Under the pieces are notes generated by a model. It ran no database searches. It saw only the letters and a program-made list of their open reading frames with translations, and was not told the DNA's origin. Below, in pieces: positions 45,856 through 57,759 of a stretch of DNA of 64,000 bases. The stretch's first letter is position 1, and every line of letters starts with the position of its first letter. The position numbers and the translations under genes were made by a program. Origin of the DNA: Chalara sp. BL73 (taxonomy: Eukaryota > Ascomycota > Leotiomycetes > Helotiales); contig CAKJVC010000148.1 of the NCBI GenBank assembly GCA_918026815.1, forward strand, positions 868,001 through 932,000, given 5' to 3'.

Positions 45856-47832
45856 TTAATACTTGAAAAGTCTTCTCACTTCTCCCTCTCCAGTCACATC
45901 CTTGATAATTTTGCTATTCCTCCATCCGTAATATAGCCTGAGACCAATGCAACCAGTACTCACAAAGAACAGCATGGCTGCATTTGTCCAATGCCCTGTT
46001 GGGTAACCCTTTTTTGCCTCGCCGACTTTATAAATCCAGACTCCTGAAATCTGGCCTGGGGCACCAAAAGAGATGTTAAGTGCGATTGCAAGACCTACTG
46101 ACGCAGTGGTGAAAAGGTTGGAAGACAGGAAGCCGAGCAGAGGAGGGATGCAGGAGAAAGAACCAGAGGCTGCCACTATGAGACACCCGTAGCGAGCGCT
46201 GTATGAATGGGCGGGGAGAAGAGCTGATGCGAGGAATCCAATTGCACCTACTGCGGCGAATATGGCGGAGTGTATGGAACGTCTAGAGTCGTATTAGCTT
46301 TTGCCATTTTTATAAAAGATTGGTTATCGTACGCGTTGAAATGGTCTGCGGAATACGATACAGCAATGGTGACCACATCTTTCTCTTAATTAGTTGTAGC
46401 TCAGGCTTAAAAGCTAGATCATACATACATGCGACAGCATACGGTGGGACGGTCATGAGTTGGGAGTGCAAGCCCTTATATCCCAACCCTGCGGTGATAC
46501 TCGGAGTAAATAACGATAGACTCGAAAATGGTAGCGAAATTCCAAAGTAGATCTACATCATCAGTCAGATCTTGAGATCAAAGGGTTTTCTTGAGACTTA
46601 CTGCGTAGTGCGCATAGAGCCTCCATTCGGTCAACGTTTTCTTTGCCTCTTTCCAAGTTAAGTTCTCACCATGATTGTGAGAGCCTTCTGTGATAAGGCG
46701 ACTAGCTGCGAGTGCTTTCTCCTCCGCGGTAAGCCACGGCGCAGTATCAGGATAATCGGGCAAGAAGAAATAAACTGCAATGGAAGACAAGCAAGAGGGG
46801 ATTCCTTCTAAAATAAGCAACCACCGCCAACCGGAATGCCCATGGACACCGTTCATATGGCCCACTCCATATGCAATTGCGCCTCCAAATGCACCGGCAA
46901 GTGTTGCCGATGCCAGAATAAAGGCTACTCGAATTGAGCGCTCATCCGTCTTGTACCTACGGAACTCCAGAGTCAGTGCACTTGTTTTAATAAATACCAT
47001 AGAACATAGCTATGTATTGAAAGCAGATAAGGCGGGAAGCATTGTAGCCTAGGTGTTGAAAGTCTAAATTGCTGAATCCTTACCAAAACGTGAGATAATA
47101 CACCAATCCTGGGAATAGCCCTTGAGCGTCTGTTAGCTATAGAGACTATAAATCATTAGAGAAAACTTGAACTTACCTGCTTCAAAGACACCGAGCAAAA
47201 ACCTCACTGCGGTGACACCGGCAAAGTTTTGGGTTCCGCCTAGTCCTATGGTGATGGCACCCCAAGAGAACATCAAGAATGCTATCCATTTACTTGGGCT
47301 CAATTTCTTCAGAAAGTAGTTGGATGGCACTTCAAAAACTGCATAAGCCACAAGGAACACCATGAGCGCTATTCTATTTCCTCCTTAGTATCTTGTTTCG
47401 GACAAATCAACAATGTTGGTTTACTCACATATATTGATAGTTGGTCATCCCAGTATCAGAAAGGAGATCATGCTTGGTATCTGCATTGAGTGTCTTTGCA
47501 TTTCCTTTCAAGAATTAGCTCGTACGGAGTGGTAGATACAGTAGCCATAAGAAATTCTCACCGATGTTTGAGCGGTCAAGGTAACACAACAAGTATATTC
47601 CAGCAGAAATCGGGATAATACGCAAATCTTGCTTTCGTACCAATGCTTTCTCATCCACTGAGAGTCCAACCGATTCAATCTTTACTTCATGAGGAGCTTC
47701 CTTAAAGCATGTTAGTCACTTGAATGATTTGTGCTCTCTAGGCAGGATCAGTTCCTAAGGAAGGCGCCAAGACATTCGACTAACTGATTTGCCATTCTCA
47801 ATATCCACCGACGAGATTCTATCATCAACCAT
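45856..47832 (-). CDS. MFS transporter, Dal5/ACS-type (12-TM)
   Basis: Membrane transporter of 482 aa, nine exons: 47785-47832, 47562-47700, 47429-47504, 47177-47373, 47084-47120, 46956-46602, 46552-46429, 46378-46333 and 46282-45856 (all minus). Anion:cation symporter family signatures: LCYLDRSNIGNAK in helix 1, YAVFEVPSNYFLKKL, FEAGLFPGLVYYLTFWYK and GGAIAYGVGHMNGVHG. Family members take up allantoate, nicotinate, carboxylates or other organic anions; the substrate cannot be told. Exon 5 is only 37 nt. It is convergent with the P450 and divergent from the SDR. Confidence 0.92.
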
Positions 47833-48579
47833 GCTGTTGGGTGATCTTGCTCAGATGTTGGAGGATGTTTGAGACAACTTTAGTAAAACAGAAGTTTCTC
47901 TGATTAACTTCAATCTCTAGTGCTAGGTGCCGATATTGTCAATAGTGGGGGAGGCGGGGTTCAACGGATGACCCACCACTTGCTTAGGTCTCCCTCGAGT
48001 CGAGGTGTCGAAGTTATTCATCATTATTTTGTTTAATTCTACTACTAAAACGTATATCAGAGTTACTGGGCGTCTTTTACCAAGACACATCAAGCTTCTC
48101 CCGCCTCTTGCCGTCGTGGCGCAAGCCACTGGTACCTGACTAGGAACGTCCCGCAACGCCAGCCAGGATCCGGCTAGCAAAGTTTCTTCATATATATGCA
48201 AAATTGAAATATGCCCGTGTAAAGGAATCTGCGATTGTGTAATATATCTTTCACAAAGAATTTTAGCCATCGGACAGGAATAATGAAGTATCACTATAGG
48301 TCACGTGAAATTACTTCACCGCTAATCTCAATTTGGATATTACATCAGCAAAGCACCGAGGCTTTGTGCTTACGGGATCAGATTGGAACTGCAGGTATTT
48401 GGCCCGAAGATACCGTGGTTCTCCTGTCAGATTAATTGATCCTGCTCCAACTCGCTCTAGCCGGTTCGTTGCTCGCTTGTGGCTGGAATCTCGCATAAAC
48501 ATGAAGCTCAGCCATTCTTTTCTAAACATCAATATTCCTGTCTGATACCACCATTCAAATATCACTCAACAGAGTAAAT
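47833..48579. promoter_or_regulatory. Divergent promoter region
   Basis: Shared spacer of about 750 bp between the MFS (minus) and SDR (plus) genes. No defined site is called. Confidence 0.4.
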
Positions 48580-49625
48580 ATGGCAAGTATCGCAAAGACT
48601 ATAGTAGCAACTGGCGCTTCATCTGGCTTGGCATGTGTTTCCTTGAAACATCCCCCAAGCCACATTAGATCTGACTATTTCTGTAGGGTTTCGAGACTCT
48701 AAAGATCCTCATAGGGCAGACTGAGCCATATAAGTTCATATTAGGTGTGAGAAATCCAAAAGCAACCCAGGCGGCCTATGATGGCCTCAAATATGACAGC
48801 ACGAAACACAATGTAGCACTCTTGCCACTAGATTTGTCAGATCTAAAAGGTGTCAAGGCTTTTGCCCAACAAACACTCGAGAGACTGGGGCAAGACAAGA
48901 TTGACATTCTCTTTCTGAACGCGGCATTGATCAAAGATGCTTCTATTGGGCCTGAGGGATCGAAATGGTGCGAACAATATATTGTGAATTATCTTTGTGA
49001 GCAATTATACATCTCGCAATAGTGGCTAGTTACTAATGGAGCTCTTAATCGTAGCTCAGCATTATCTCATTCACTTGCTTCGAGAGAAGCTGGTCGCCTC
49101 TCAGTCACGGATCGTAGTTGTCTCATCTGGAGCAATCCGGAATGTTCCAGACAAAAGTGTGTATTCATCAATCTGTGAATTGATTCTTGCTGATAATTTT
49201 CCATAGGCAAGCTCGATAACGACCTCAAAGTGGGCTCAGGAACAGATTGGCGGGTACTCTACAGTGAGAGCAAGTTTGTCCAACTGCTGAGTGCGCACTG
49301 GTGGCGTCGCCAGCTTCAAGGTACAAATGAAGTGCTCGCCGTTTCTCCAGGTTTTATTCCCGATACCGGAATTGCAAGACATCTCGACGGCTTTAAGCCT
49401 ACCATAGACTCGCCTGATGCAAAGCCGTTGGCAGAGGGTGCTAGGAGCCTACTCCGAGCATTTACCAAGGACGACTTTCCTGAAGATCCAGATCGAGTAT
49501 TCTTGACGAGTTGGGGTGAGTGGTGGCCTGTAGAGACCTTGGGAGGAAGTGAGGACAAGGAATTGCAGGATAAATGGTGTCTAAGTAAGGAGGAAATCGA
49601 AAAGGCAGAGGGTATCTCAACTTGA
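48580..49625 (+). CDS. Short-chain dehydrogenase/reductase (SDR)
   Basis: NAD(P)H-dependent oxidoreductase of 293 aa, exons 48580-48630, 48687-48996, 49055-49156 and 49207-49625. Rossmann motif TGASSGLG (residues 11-18) is completed across the first splice, which uses a GC donor (TTG|GCATGT) and gives SSGL|GFETLK. The N-A-A-stretch reads LFLNAAL; the active site Y-x-x-x-K is in VLYSESKF. Length is like protochlorophyllide-reductase-like fungal SDRs. Substrate unknown. It may work with the neighbouring P450 and transporter. Confidence 0.92.
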
Positions 49626-50368
49626 GCATTCTTCTCTCAAGGAATTGCTCTATATGAGGTGGCCAAAAAAAGAGGATATAAAGAGGGTATAAAGAACGTG
49701 GTGCAAAATTTCATAGTCTCGTTTCTAAGATCAAACAACTCATCAATGAATAGTCAATCAGTTTCTGTGGGAACACCCGGGTCGTAGTAATTACTTATAC
49801 TTTAACCTGAGGGCACGTAGCACCGCGACCTCTGCGCAGTGCTAGTATGCTCGTTAAGGCTGGCGGATAAGTCTTTATTGTTGGTGGTTCGTTTCTAAGC
49901 TGTTACAGGATCGTGAGGTGTAGGTCATGAAAAGACCCACACTCACATGATCCGGTGTTCATGTGGCTCTATTTATATGCGTTCCGACAGTTTCGTATGA
50001 ATAACCGCCCAGTATCTGGCTTGTGACATAGCCAAAAGATGAGAAGGGGCTAGAAAATAGCTTTATTAGAAAGTTCAATATAAATACAGTCTATATTTCT
50101 AAATCACTACTTACCCCGACACTCCCTTCATCGAAGAGAATGATCAGCTTGTCCCGCATTCGACAACTATAATTCTGATACCCCTGCAAGTTTATGCTTG
50201 GCGTGGAGAGGGATCTACCCGCGCTTGTATACGAACTTTATTTGTTTCCAACATCATCGTTCACTGTTTTGTCTGAAAGCCATGTCATCAATTGATACTC
50301 GTTTCTTTTGATGTCATCTCTGGAAATATTTTGACGAAGCTTCCCCAAATTGCTGCTGTGGTACTAAA
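49626..50368. other. Intergenic, no gene seen
   Basis: About 740 bp between the SDR and the membrane protein. No coding likeness seen; probably the promoter of the latter. Confidence 0.4.
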
Positions 50369-51334
50369 ATGGGCTACCAGGGTGATTCCCCCTTATCCAT
50401 AACTGCATCCATAGCCGGCATCCTCACATTCGTCGTCGCGGTCGCGGCAGCTCTATATGGTCGCTGGACATACTTGCGTAATGCGGATAATGAGTATTTC
50501 CAGGTGAAAGCAAGCCTGAACTGGTATAAGACTGAGAGCACGTGGATGGATGGCCTGATTCATTCTTCAGATGGGGAGAAGTTCAGGGAGGGAGGAAGTC
50601 GGATGGAGTATGCACTTCCACAGCTGCTTATTTAATTTCTGCATTGTGCCCTCTCACCTGCTTCAAGATACTACAAGAATGCATAAACGGGCAGATTGAC
50701 ACTTGTCTAGGTATGAGATGTACGTCTTTGTGATGGACCAGCTACAAAAGTTAGAAGAGCGATTACTGGAAGTAGTAGCTGAAGCGGAAGAGAAGGCCAG
50801 TAGGAACGAAAGTGAGGAAGACAAGAGATGGACATTCGTCCCGCGGGGCATGTCATTCGGAACAGGTATTGCCATGAGCTGGCTACCTGTCCGTACTAAA
50901 GCTCTTGAACTTATGAGGCAGAGGGACGCCCTTGGTGGGAGATTATTGTTTGCTCAGATGAGCATGATTTCTTCGTAAGTGATCGAAATCGAATATGTAG
51001 GGCTTTAAGGTGGTCACGTGTTGATGAGAACAGGAGAGTAAGGGATCAAGAATCACAGAGCAGCAAACGAGCGGAGTCGGATAGGGAGCGATTGAAGAGG
51101 CTTGAGACCATGGTTTACTCCCAGCACGAGAAGCTTGATAGGCTCGAGAGCCTGGTGTACAGGGTCATGCATCGAGATCGTGTTGGCCGGGAGAACAGCC
51201 CGACAAAGTTCAAATACGATGAGGACTATTCCGGCGCAGACCAGACTGACGAAACAGCAAGCACATCGTGGCAATCGGAAATCAATGAGGATATCTCGGA
51301 CTCTCCTCGCAAACCTGTTGCTTTTGCACGATAA
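50369..51334 (+). CDS. Conserved-type fungal protein with TM helix and coiled coil
   Basis: A 267-aa protein in three exons, 50369-50607, 50711-50974 and 51034-51334. One strong transmembrane helix is at residues about 9-29 (SITASIAGILTFVVAVAAAL). The second exon has a charged helix QLQKLEERLLEVVAEAEEK, and the third RERLKRLETMVYSQHEKLD, both coiled-coil-like; the tail is acidic. This layout is common in fungal unknown proteins with a membrane anchor. Function not recognised. Confidence 0.8.
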
Positions 51335-51360
51335 TATGCCATTCCGGAACTCTAGGGTAT

Positions 51361-52021
51361 CTACAAAAATGAATATCCTCCGTATCTCAAGAAAACAGCG
51401 CAAAATATCAAGCTACTCGCTGCCCATTGCACGTCTAGCTCTATTACAGACCATATCCACAGAGTCCCTAATGGCGGAGCTTGCTTCATGACGGCATAAT
51501 ACCCATGCTTATTGCTGACGTGTATGAGGTAACATCCCGCGGCAACGCTACCCACGAAGAAGAAGATTTGATGGAGAGCCGGTTGAATTTTAGGTGAGAG
51601 GCGAGGGAGGAAGATTGGAGGTGAGGGGTGAGGATGTAGAGAGTAGAAGAGAAGGAGTACGACTAGAAACGTCAATGGTAATTCTCGATAAGTGTGGGGT
51701 AGACTGACTGGGAAACGCCTGTACTGTCCTGCTGATGATATCTTGCCATACAATCTCAACAGCATATTGATGGGTGACCAGGACATCCAGTGTAGCGTGC
51801 AGCATGCTCAAACTAAAGCTCCAGAGAACAGCTTCACTAAACCTCCCAATAAGTGCTTCCCCGTCATCAGATCCGGTCCCATTGTGTGCCTCAGCTTTCT
51901 TAAACAGACTCCGCTGCTCCGCGAGCTCAACCAAAGTCTGCTGCGATGGATCCGGGCCTGATCTATCAGCCTTTTTGAGCTTGATCTTCGGCTCCTTGTG
52001 ATCTTTTCGTTGACGTGCCAT
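51361..52021 (-). CDS. SND2/TMEM208-family ER targeting protein
   Basis: ER membrane protein of 204 aa, exons 51709-52021 and 51361-51662 (46-nt intron, joining QAFP|IVLLLFYSLHP). The Lys-rich N-terminus (KDHKEPKIKLKKAD) and four or so hydrophobic segments, with WQDIISRTVQAF and FFFVGSVAAGCYLIHV, match the TMEM208/SND2 family. Members help SRP-independent targeting of proteins to the ER. A conserved eukaryotic housekeeping gene. It ends 27 bp beyond the stop of the convergent neighbour. Confidence 0.85.
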
Positions 52022-52313
52022 TACGGAACTATTTCGCGTATCTGCTAATGAACTGAGGAAATCCTTGCAAGCGCCACACCGAGGGGTATTTGATTCTTTT
52101 CAAAGTTCAATCATTTTCGTGGTCGTGTATTTTAACCTTGATGCACTGTGGATTAACTTTTTCTGCAAGGCGATCCCCCCATAGTCCCCTGCCAAGCCAA
52201 ACCACCTCAGCCTCGTGGGCCCCTCAATCCCACCTCAAGAAAATGCAAGGTGGCTTCAATCCCCCCTCCCCGTCCCTTTATGTAGGACGCGCCGCCCTTG
52301 CAACTCAAAACCG

Positions 52314-53289
52314 ATGCCCGCAGCCATGCTATGGTTCACCCTGTTTGCGCTACCGATCCTCATTGTCGCTGCATGGCTGTATACCGTTGGGGTTGCGCAC
52401 TCGCGCTTCCCCAAGCTGCGCAATAAAAGAATATGTTTGCTGATAGCACATCCCGATGACGAGGCTATGTTTTTCGCGCCAACGGTCCTGGCGCTGACGC
52501 AGCCAGCGCTGGGGAACCATGTCAAGATCCTGTGTCTAAGTAGCGGTATGTCGTGCCCACTGCGACCTAAATTGCTGAATACGACTGACGCAATCTGATA
52601 GGGGACGCGGACGGCCTAGGCGAGACGAGGAAGAAGGAATTGGTAAAGAGTGGCATCGCCTTGGGTTTGCGACAGGAGGATGATGTATTCGTCGTGGAAA
52701 GCCAGTATGCTACAGACCGTCGCAATCAGCGCTTCAATGCTAATGACTCTTCAGCGATTTCCCAGACAGCATGACAACCACATGGGACAAAGTCAAAATC
52801 GCGAACCTCCTCTCCTCTGCTTTTGCGCCGAACCTTTCGAATCCGATGAAGTCAAAAGGTCCTGATGCGCCTACCGCTACAATCGACGTTCTTATAACCT
52901 TCGATAAAGATGGGATATCTTCCCACCCAAACCACATCTCCCTCTTCCATGGCGCACGCCATTTTATATCCTCTTTAATACATAATCGCCCTGGATGGCA
53001 ATGTCCAGTCGACCTATATACACTCAGTTCCACCAACATTGCTCGAAAGTACACTTCCATATTTGACGCCATCGTGTCCATAGTAATAATGGCTTTCAGC
53101 GACAAGCAGATGGGGGAGCACCCTAGCCCTCTTCTATTTCTCAGCGGCGCTTCGGATATGAGAATAGCACAAAATGCAATGACAACAGCACATATAAGCC
53201 AGATGAGATGGTTCCGCTGGGGTTGGATTGGCCTGAGCAGATATATGGTGGTCAATGATTTGAAGTTGGAGAAGCCCGGCTCACTTTAA
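52314..53289 (+). CDS. gpi12: GlcNAc-phosphatidylinositol de-N-acetylase (PIG-L/Gpi12)
   Basis: ER enzyme of 289 aa for the second step of GPI-anchor synthesis, removing acetyl from GlcNAc-PI. Exons are 52314-52545, 52602-52704 and 52755-53289. A membrane anchor at the N-terminus ([17 protein letters not shown]) is followed by the zinc-binding [14 protein letters not shown], then [13 protein letters not shown], and a later conserved histidine pattern [16 protein letters not shown]. All hallmarks are present. Start at MPAAMLW gives the expected topology; an upstream in-frame Met at 52215 adds unlikely residues. Confidence 0.93.
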
Positions 53290-54385
53290 AGCCTAGTGAA
53301 CTCTTTGATGGTTTGCACGTAGCGTACAGATTGCATATACCTCTTTATTCTCCCACCTAGCTGTGGTTGAGACTTTGTAAGTTATACCGAAAATAGAATG
53401 TAATTATTGATAGACAGTTCAACTTGCGACTTGCGTATTTTAAATTAAGCAGTAGACCCTGTGATACAATCTAACAAGAGCATCTTTCAACAGAGATTTG
53501 AACTCCCTAATTTGTAACAACAAATATCGATCAGAGATAGTCAGTATTTCTTTTTGCGCCAGCGAAGAACCTGCGCGGAAGACTTCCTTCGCGTGATAGT
53601 TATCTCCGTACGTATCAAACATAAGAAGTTTTTTAAGCTCACTTCTACTCAAGTTTCGATGGTGCCCATAATTCAGTAATAGTCCACAGCATGGCTTGGC
53701 ATCCATCCAAAAGCGTACCTCAACTAAGCGAGCCCCTGAAAAAGCGAACATACGCCCTGCTGCAGAACGTCTTTGATGAGGGCCTGAACATTTTCAGTAA
53801 TAGCCAATGATTACGCAGCTTGGATATAAACATATATTGATAGTTATGTGAGGAAACTGAGGAGGGTGAGTCCAATGGACTCGTCGAGATATACTTCTGA
53901 TATATCATATGTCTATTGGGAATAATATTGATGAGCTTGACTAGCAATTCACACCTATAATAGTTGAGAAAGATTATCATATAAAAAACCTCTCCTTGAG
54001 GACAAATTGCTTACAAAAGACTTGAGTGTGTATTAATCAGGGACGCTTGTTTCAAGAGTAGGATACATGCCGCAATTGAATGCTCTTTCTCCTTTAGATC
54101 TTTAGAAAAGAATGAATTCTTTGTCTGCATATAATAAACAAGCGTCTTTGCTTAGAGAGTATCCACTGAATTGCTCTGGTTTAAACACTTCAGATTCGCC
54201 TTTATCATGGACAAGTTGAATCCGCAGGATCAGCACTCTCACTTAACATAAAGTACTGGCACCACAGTATTTGCTTCTTATCTCCTCGTGATATCTTCTG
54301 GAACTAATTATACACCGAATATAGTCCTGGCTGCTTTTACAAATGCCCTGCAAGGCTGCACCTATCAAGCACTATAAGTGCGAAG
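53290..54385. other. Intergenic, no gene supported
   Basis: AT-rich 1.1 kb. A minus frame at 53440-53751 has no recognisable family, so it is left uncalled. Confidence 0.4.
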
Positions 54386-55941
54386 ATGTCAGCCTCTCCT
54401 TCTACTCCTCTGTCGAACTCAAGTCGCCCCTTCAAACTCATTCTCAAGGACAACTTCCCAAAGTCACCAGTCGAGGAACCATCAGATACAAGCACCAATA
54501 CAGAAGCCCAAGCTTCGAACTTAGAGCATACCGGATTAGAGCCCCAAGGATCAGACATTACCAGTTTGAAAACACGACCAGAGACAACAGATATATTCAC
54601 CAACAAACAGTCACAACGCGGGGAAATTTTCAACCTGAATACATCTTTCCAGTTCATCCTAAATACTGCCGGCACGAAATCACAAGATCTAGACAACAAG
54701 ATGGGTAGGGATATTCCTGCACGCGCCGCCAAGGCCCAAGCCATAGGAGAGCACCACGGTGCCATGGCCACGCGAGTTGCTACCACTTCAATGCCTGCTG
54801 CTCCTCAGCGCCATGTCTCTCATTCAGCTTCTACTTCACAATCGCGCGCTATCTCTCAACCACCCGGGGCTCCAAAGACGCGTGCTGCGAAGGCCAAGGA
54901 CGAGGATTCTCTTGCTCATGGAGAGAATATGCTTCTCAAAAATGCCAATGCGCAACATCACCAGAAACTTACTGGGCTCAAGGATCGTAGGTCTTATTGC
55001 ACTCTTTACTGCTGTCTCCATGTTATTGACGATTGCTTAGATGCTAATAAAGCGGAGACTCGTGCCGTCGCCGCTGAGAATCGTGCTAAGCAAGCAGAGG
55101 CCCGTGTGTATACACCCTCTCTACATACTTCTTACTCTTGTTAATTCGAACTTAGGAGCCCTTGCTGCAGAGACAGCAGCTAGTAGCTTAATAGTGGAGA
55201 AAAACGAGCTCAGAAAGGAGCTCCAGAGAGACGCTTTAAGCCTTACAGCCGCCAAAACCGAACTCGTCAAACTCAAGGAAAGCAACATCGATCTTTTGGA
55301 GGCCGCAGAGAAGCATGCCGCCATTGTCCGCGAGCACAGTAAGAACAAGAGAGAGTTGGTTGCGAAATGGAATGACGAGAAACAGCTCAAAGACAAGATT
55401 AAGGAACTTCATGCTAAGATTTCTGACATCTCTCAAAAGTTTGCTGATACGGTACTCAATCCCTACCTTACCAAAACTTCTTTGCAATTTACTAACTGAA
55501 TTCGGTCTACAGACTACGGAACTCAACAGTCTCAAGACCCAAACAAACCTCGCTTTCGCAACCCGCATCGTTGAAAACCTCCACCTCCTCACCTCCAACA
55601 AGCAGATCGCCAATCTCGAAGCCAAGGTTGCCCAACTTACCACCGCGAACGATAAAATCATGCACGCGCACGACAGTTGCTTACGCTGGGCGAACCGCGA
55701 GCGCAGATACAGCGTGTGGTTTATGCGACACATGCAGGATAAGCTGGGCTGGACGACGGACATCTTTGAGCGAGAACGTCGCGAGGATATTGGGTACCTG
55801 GAGGAGATGACGCTTGAGGAGTTCGAGGCGATTGTTGCGGCCCATCCTGAGGCGATGGGGGAGGGCTACGGTCGGTTCATGGATGGGAATTCGACTTTGG
55901 CTGTCGGAGAGGAAGGCAGGAGGGTTGTCGATGGTTGTTAG
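54386..55941 (+). CDS. Coiled-coil protein of unknown function
   Basis: A 462-aa protein in four exons, 54386-54986, 55041-55103, 55156-55451 and 55513-55941. The N-terminal 200 residues are low-complexity, rich in Ser, Thr, Gln and Ala. From about residue 200 a long coiled coil follows, with heptad-like runs such as ENRAKQAEARALAAETAAS and AKTELVKLKESNIDLLEAAE. The C-terminal part has an Arg- and Trp-rich segment (LRWANRERRYSVWFMRHMQ) and an acidic end. No enzyme motif. I do not recognise a family; a structural or scaffold role is only a guess. Confidence 0.78.
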
Positions 55942-57759
55942 ATCCGTAGTTAAGATCAAGGACCGCGTCGACAACCGGGGGGGAGGGGATCTGGAGGATA
56001 TGCTGATCTTTGGATGACCATAACAAGGTTCGGCGTCGAGAGTGAATGACTAGCTCTGAATTTTACATGGAAACGGATTGTTGCTCTCTGACAGCCATCT
56101 CTTATACTTACTTGTGCTTATCGTCATGCTACACGCATCCTGTAGTGTCTTTTCCAACGATCATTGTATTAAGATTCTTGCTGCATTGGATAAGACTCAA
56201 TGATTTTCCTTGGTAAGGCTTGCTTTATAGAATATTATAGCATAAAATAATGACTGATGTGCAACAACGCAAAACAGGGTAACAGAAACTGATTAATTGA
56301 AAATTCAAAATCGATTACAGCTTGCAAATCAATTTCAGCAAATCGCAAACAAAACTGCGTTATAGTGATTTTTACTTATTTAGCTGGTTAAATTTAAACG
56401 CACTATTAATGTATTTACATATTTTTTTTCGAAGTATTAGTTAAGTTTACAAAAATAATAAAAATTAAAACATTAGGTAACTTTAACAACTAATTATAGA
56501 CACAGACTTTTGAAACTACCCACTGCAGTTGTGTGACAGGGCTGGCTGGCGCTAGAACTGTCACAATCATACTCTTTCGGACTACTTATGAGTTGACATT
56601 TATTCGCGCATATTATGCACATATACGGACCAGCAGGGAAAATCCGGGGCGTAGGGGCACTCCAACTTGTCCGAACACTAAAGTATAAGTTCCTGGAATG
56701 CGGAACTAGAATGTAAGCGCTAGGCTAGGGGGAAATCCCTAGTCCGGCCTGTGCCGTTCCCCTCATGGAGAGCAGTGTTCTACGCCCGCTGAGCGATAAC
56801 CTGACATGTCCTTACTAATCTAACTAGTAATTTAGTCCTTAGAGTTTAAGTAGTTGAACTCTATATACATTATAGCTTTTGAGACCTCCTTTTCCACAGG
56901 AAGAGCATATATTCCTTGAAAATCAAACGAGAACCCAAGGAGCTTATTAATGTATTTTTATGGGGAGCTTATCAACTTGGCAAAAAAGGTGGAGTTTAAA
57001 GAATTCGCCATTCCAAGACTCTAAGATCGGCTTTGCCTTTGTACAATACGTGTAGGCTGGTGGTCTACTCTTTAGTATAGTAGCGCCCCCAGCTAGAAGT
57101 ATAATCATAGGATCTAAGGCTTGGAATAGGAAAGAAAATGGCGAAAAGTATATTCTGAATAAGTTATTTTCTTCTATAGCGACAAGTGATATCACTATTG
57201 TCATTGAGGGGTAGCCAAGGGCCAAGTTCAGCCATGGCTTCGCTCTGCAATTGTACGGAGTGCCTTCAAGCCCCAGTTATCACCGGTTATTCCCTAGTTA
57301 AGAAATGAGATGAGAATCCTGCGGAGCTGCTACAGAGCAGCCTAATATTTGAACGGGTTGTGAAATATTGGCGTCGCGGATTGCGGAGTGCCCCCCGAGG
57401 CTCGGTCCCCGACAGGCTGATCCATTCAAATAGCAGCGCAGCACTTTGAACAAACTCTTATTCTAGGAGGCGTACGCCGGGAGGAACCCCGCCCGATTCT
57501 AGAAAATTGACGCAGTGCGCCGTGTGGGGTTGGCATCTGGGGAGGCACCGCTTTGGCGAGAGCCAATGCCCGTAACATCCCTAGTGGCTTGGAAAAATGA
57601 CTCGCCAGCAAGGCATTCACTCTATTACAGCTTTCGTACAGTATATTACATGCTTCCATACCCCGCAGTTTCCAACTTGATGTCGGTCTTTGAACTGGTC
57701 TTTGCTTAATTCTTTCAACCTAGAAGATCGCCCTTCACATCTCAGTAACCCTTTGCAGG
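55942..57759. other. Gene-poor, partly AT-rich spacer
   Basis: About 1.8 kb. 56250-56520 is very AT-rich. A frame at 56947-57225 (minus) and others have no recognisable family. Promoter of the second Dal5-type MFS should be at the right end. Confidence 0.4.

Noticed and set aside
53440..53751. 103-codon minus-strand open frame
   Set aside because: No recognisable family in AT-rich DNA.
56947..57225. 92-codon minus-strand open frame
   Set aside because: No family likeness; isolated in a gene-poor stretch.
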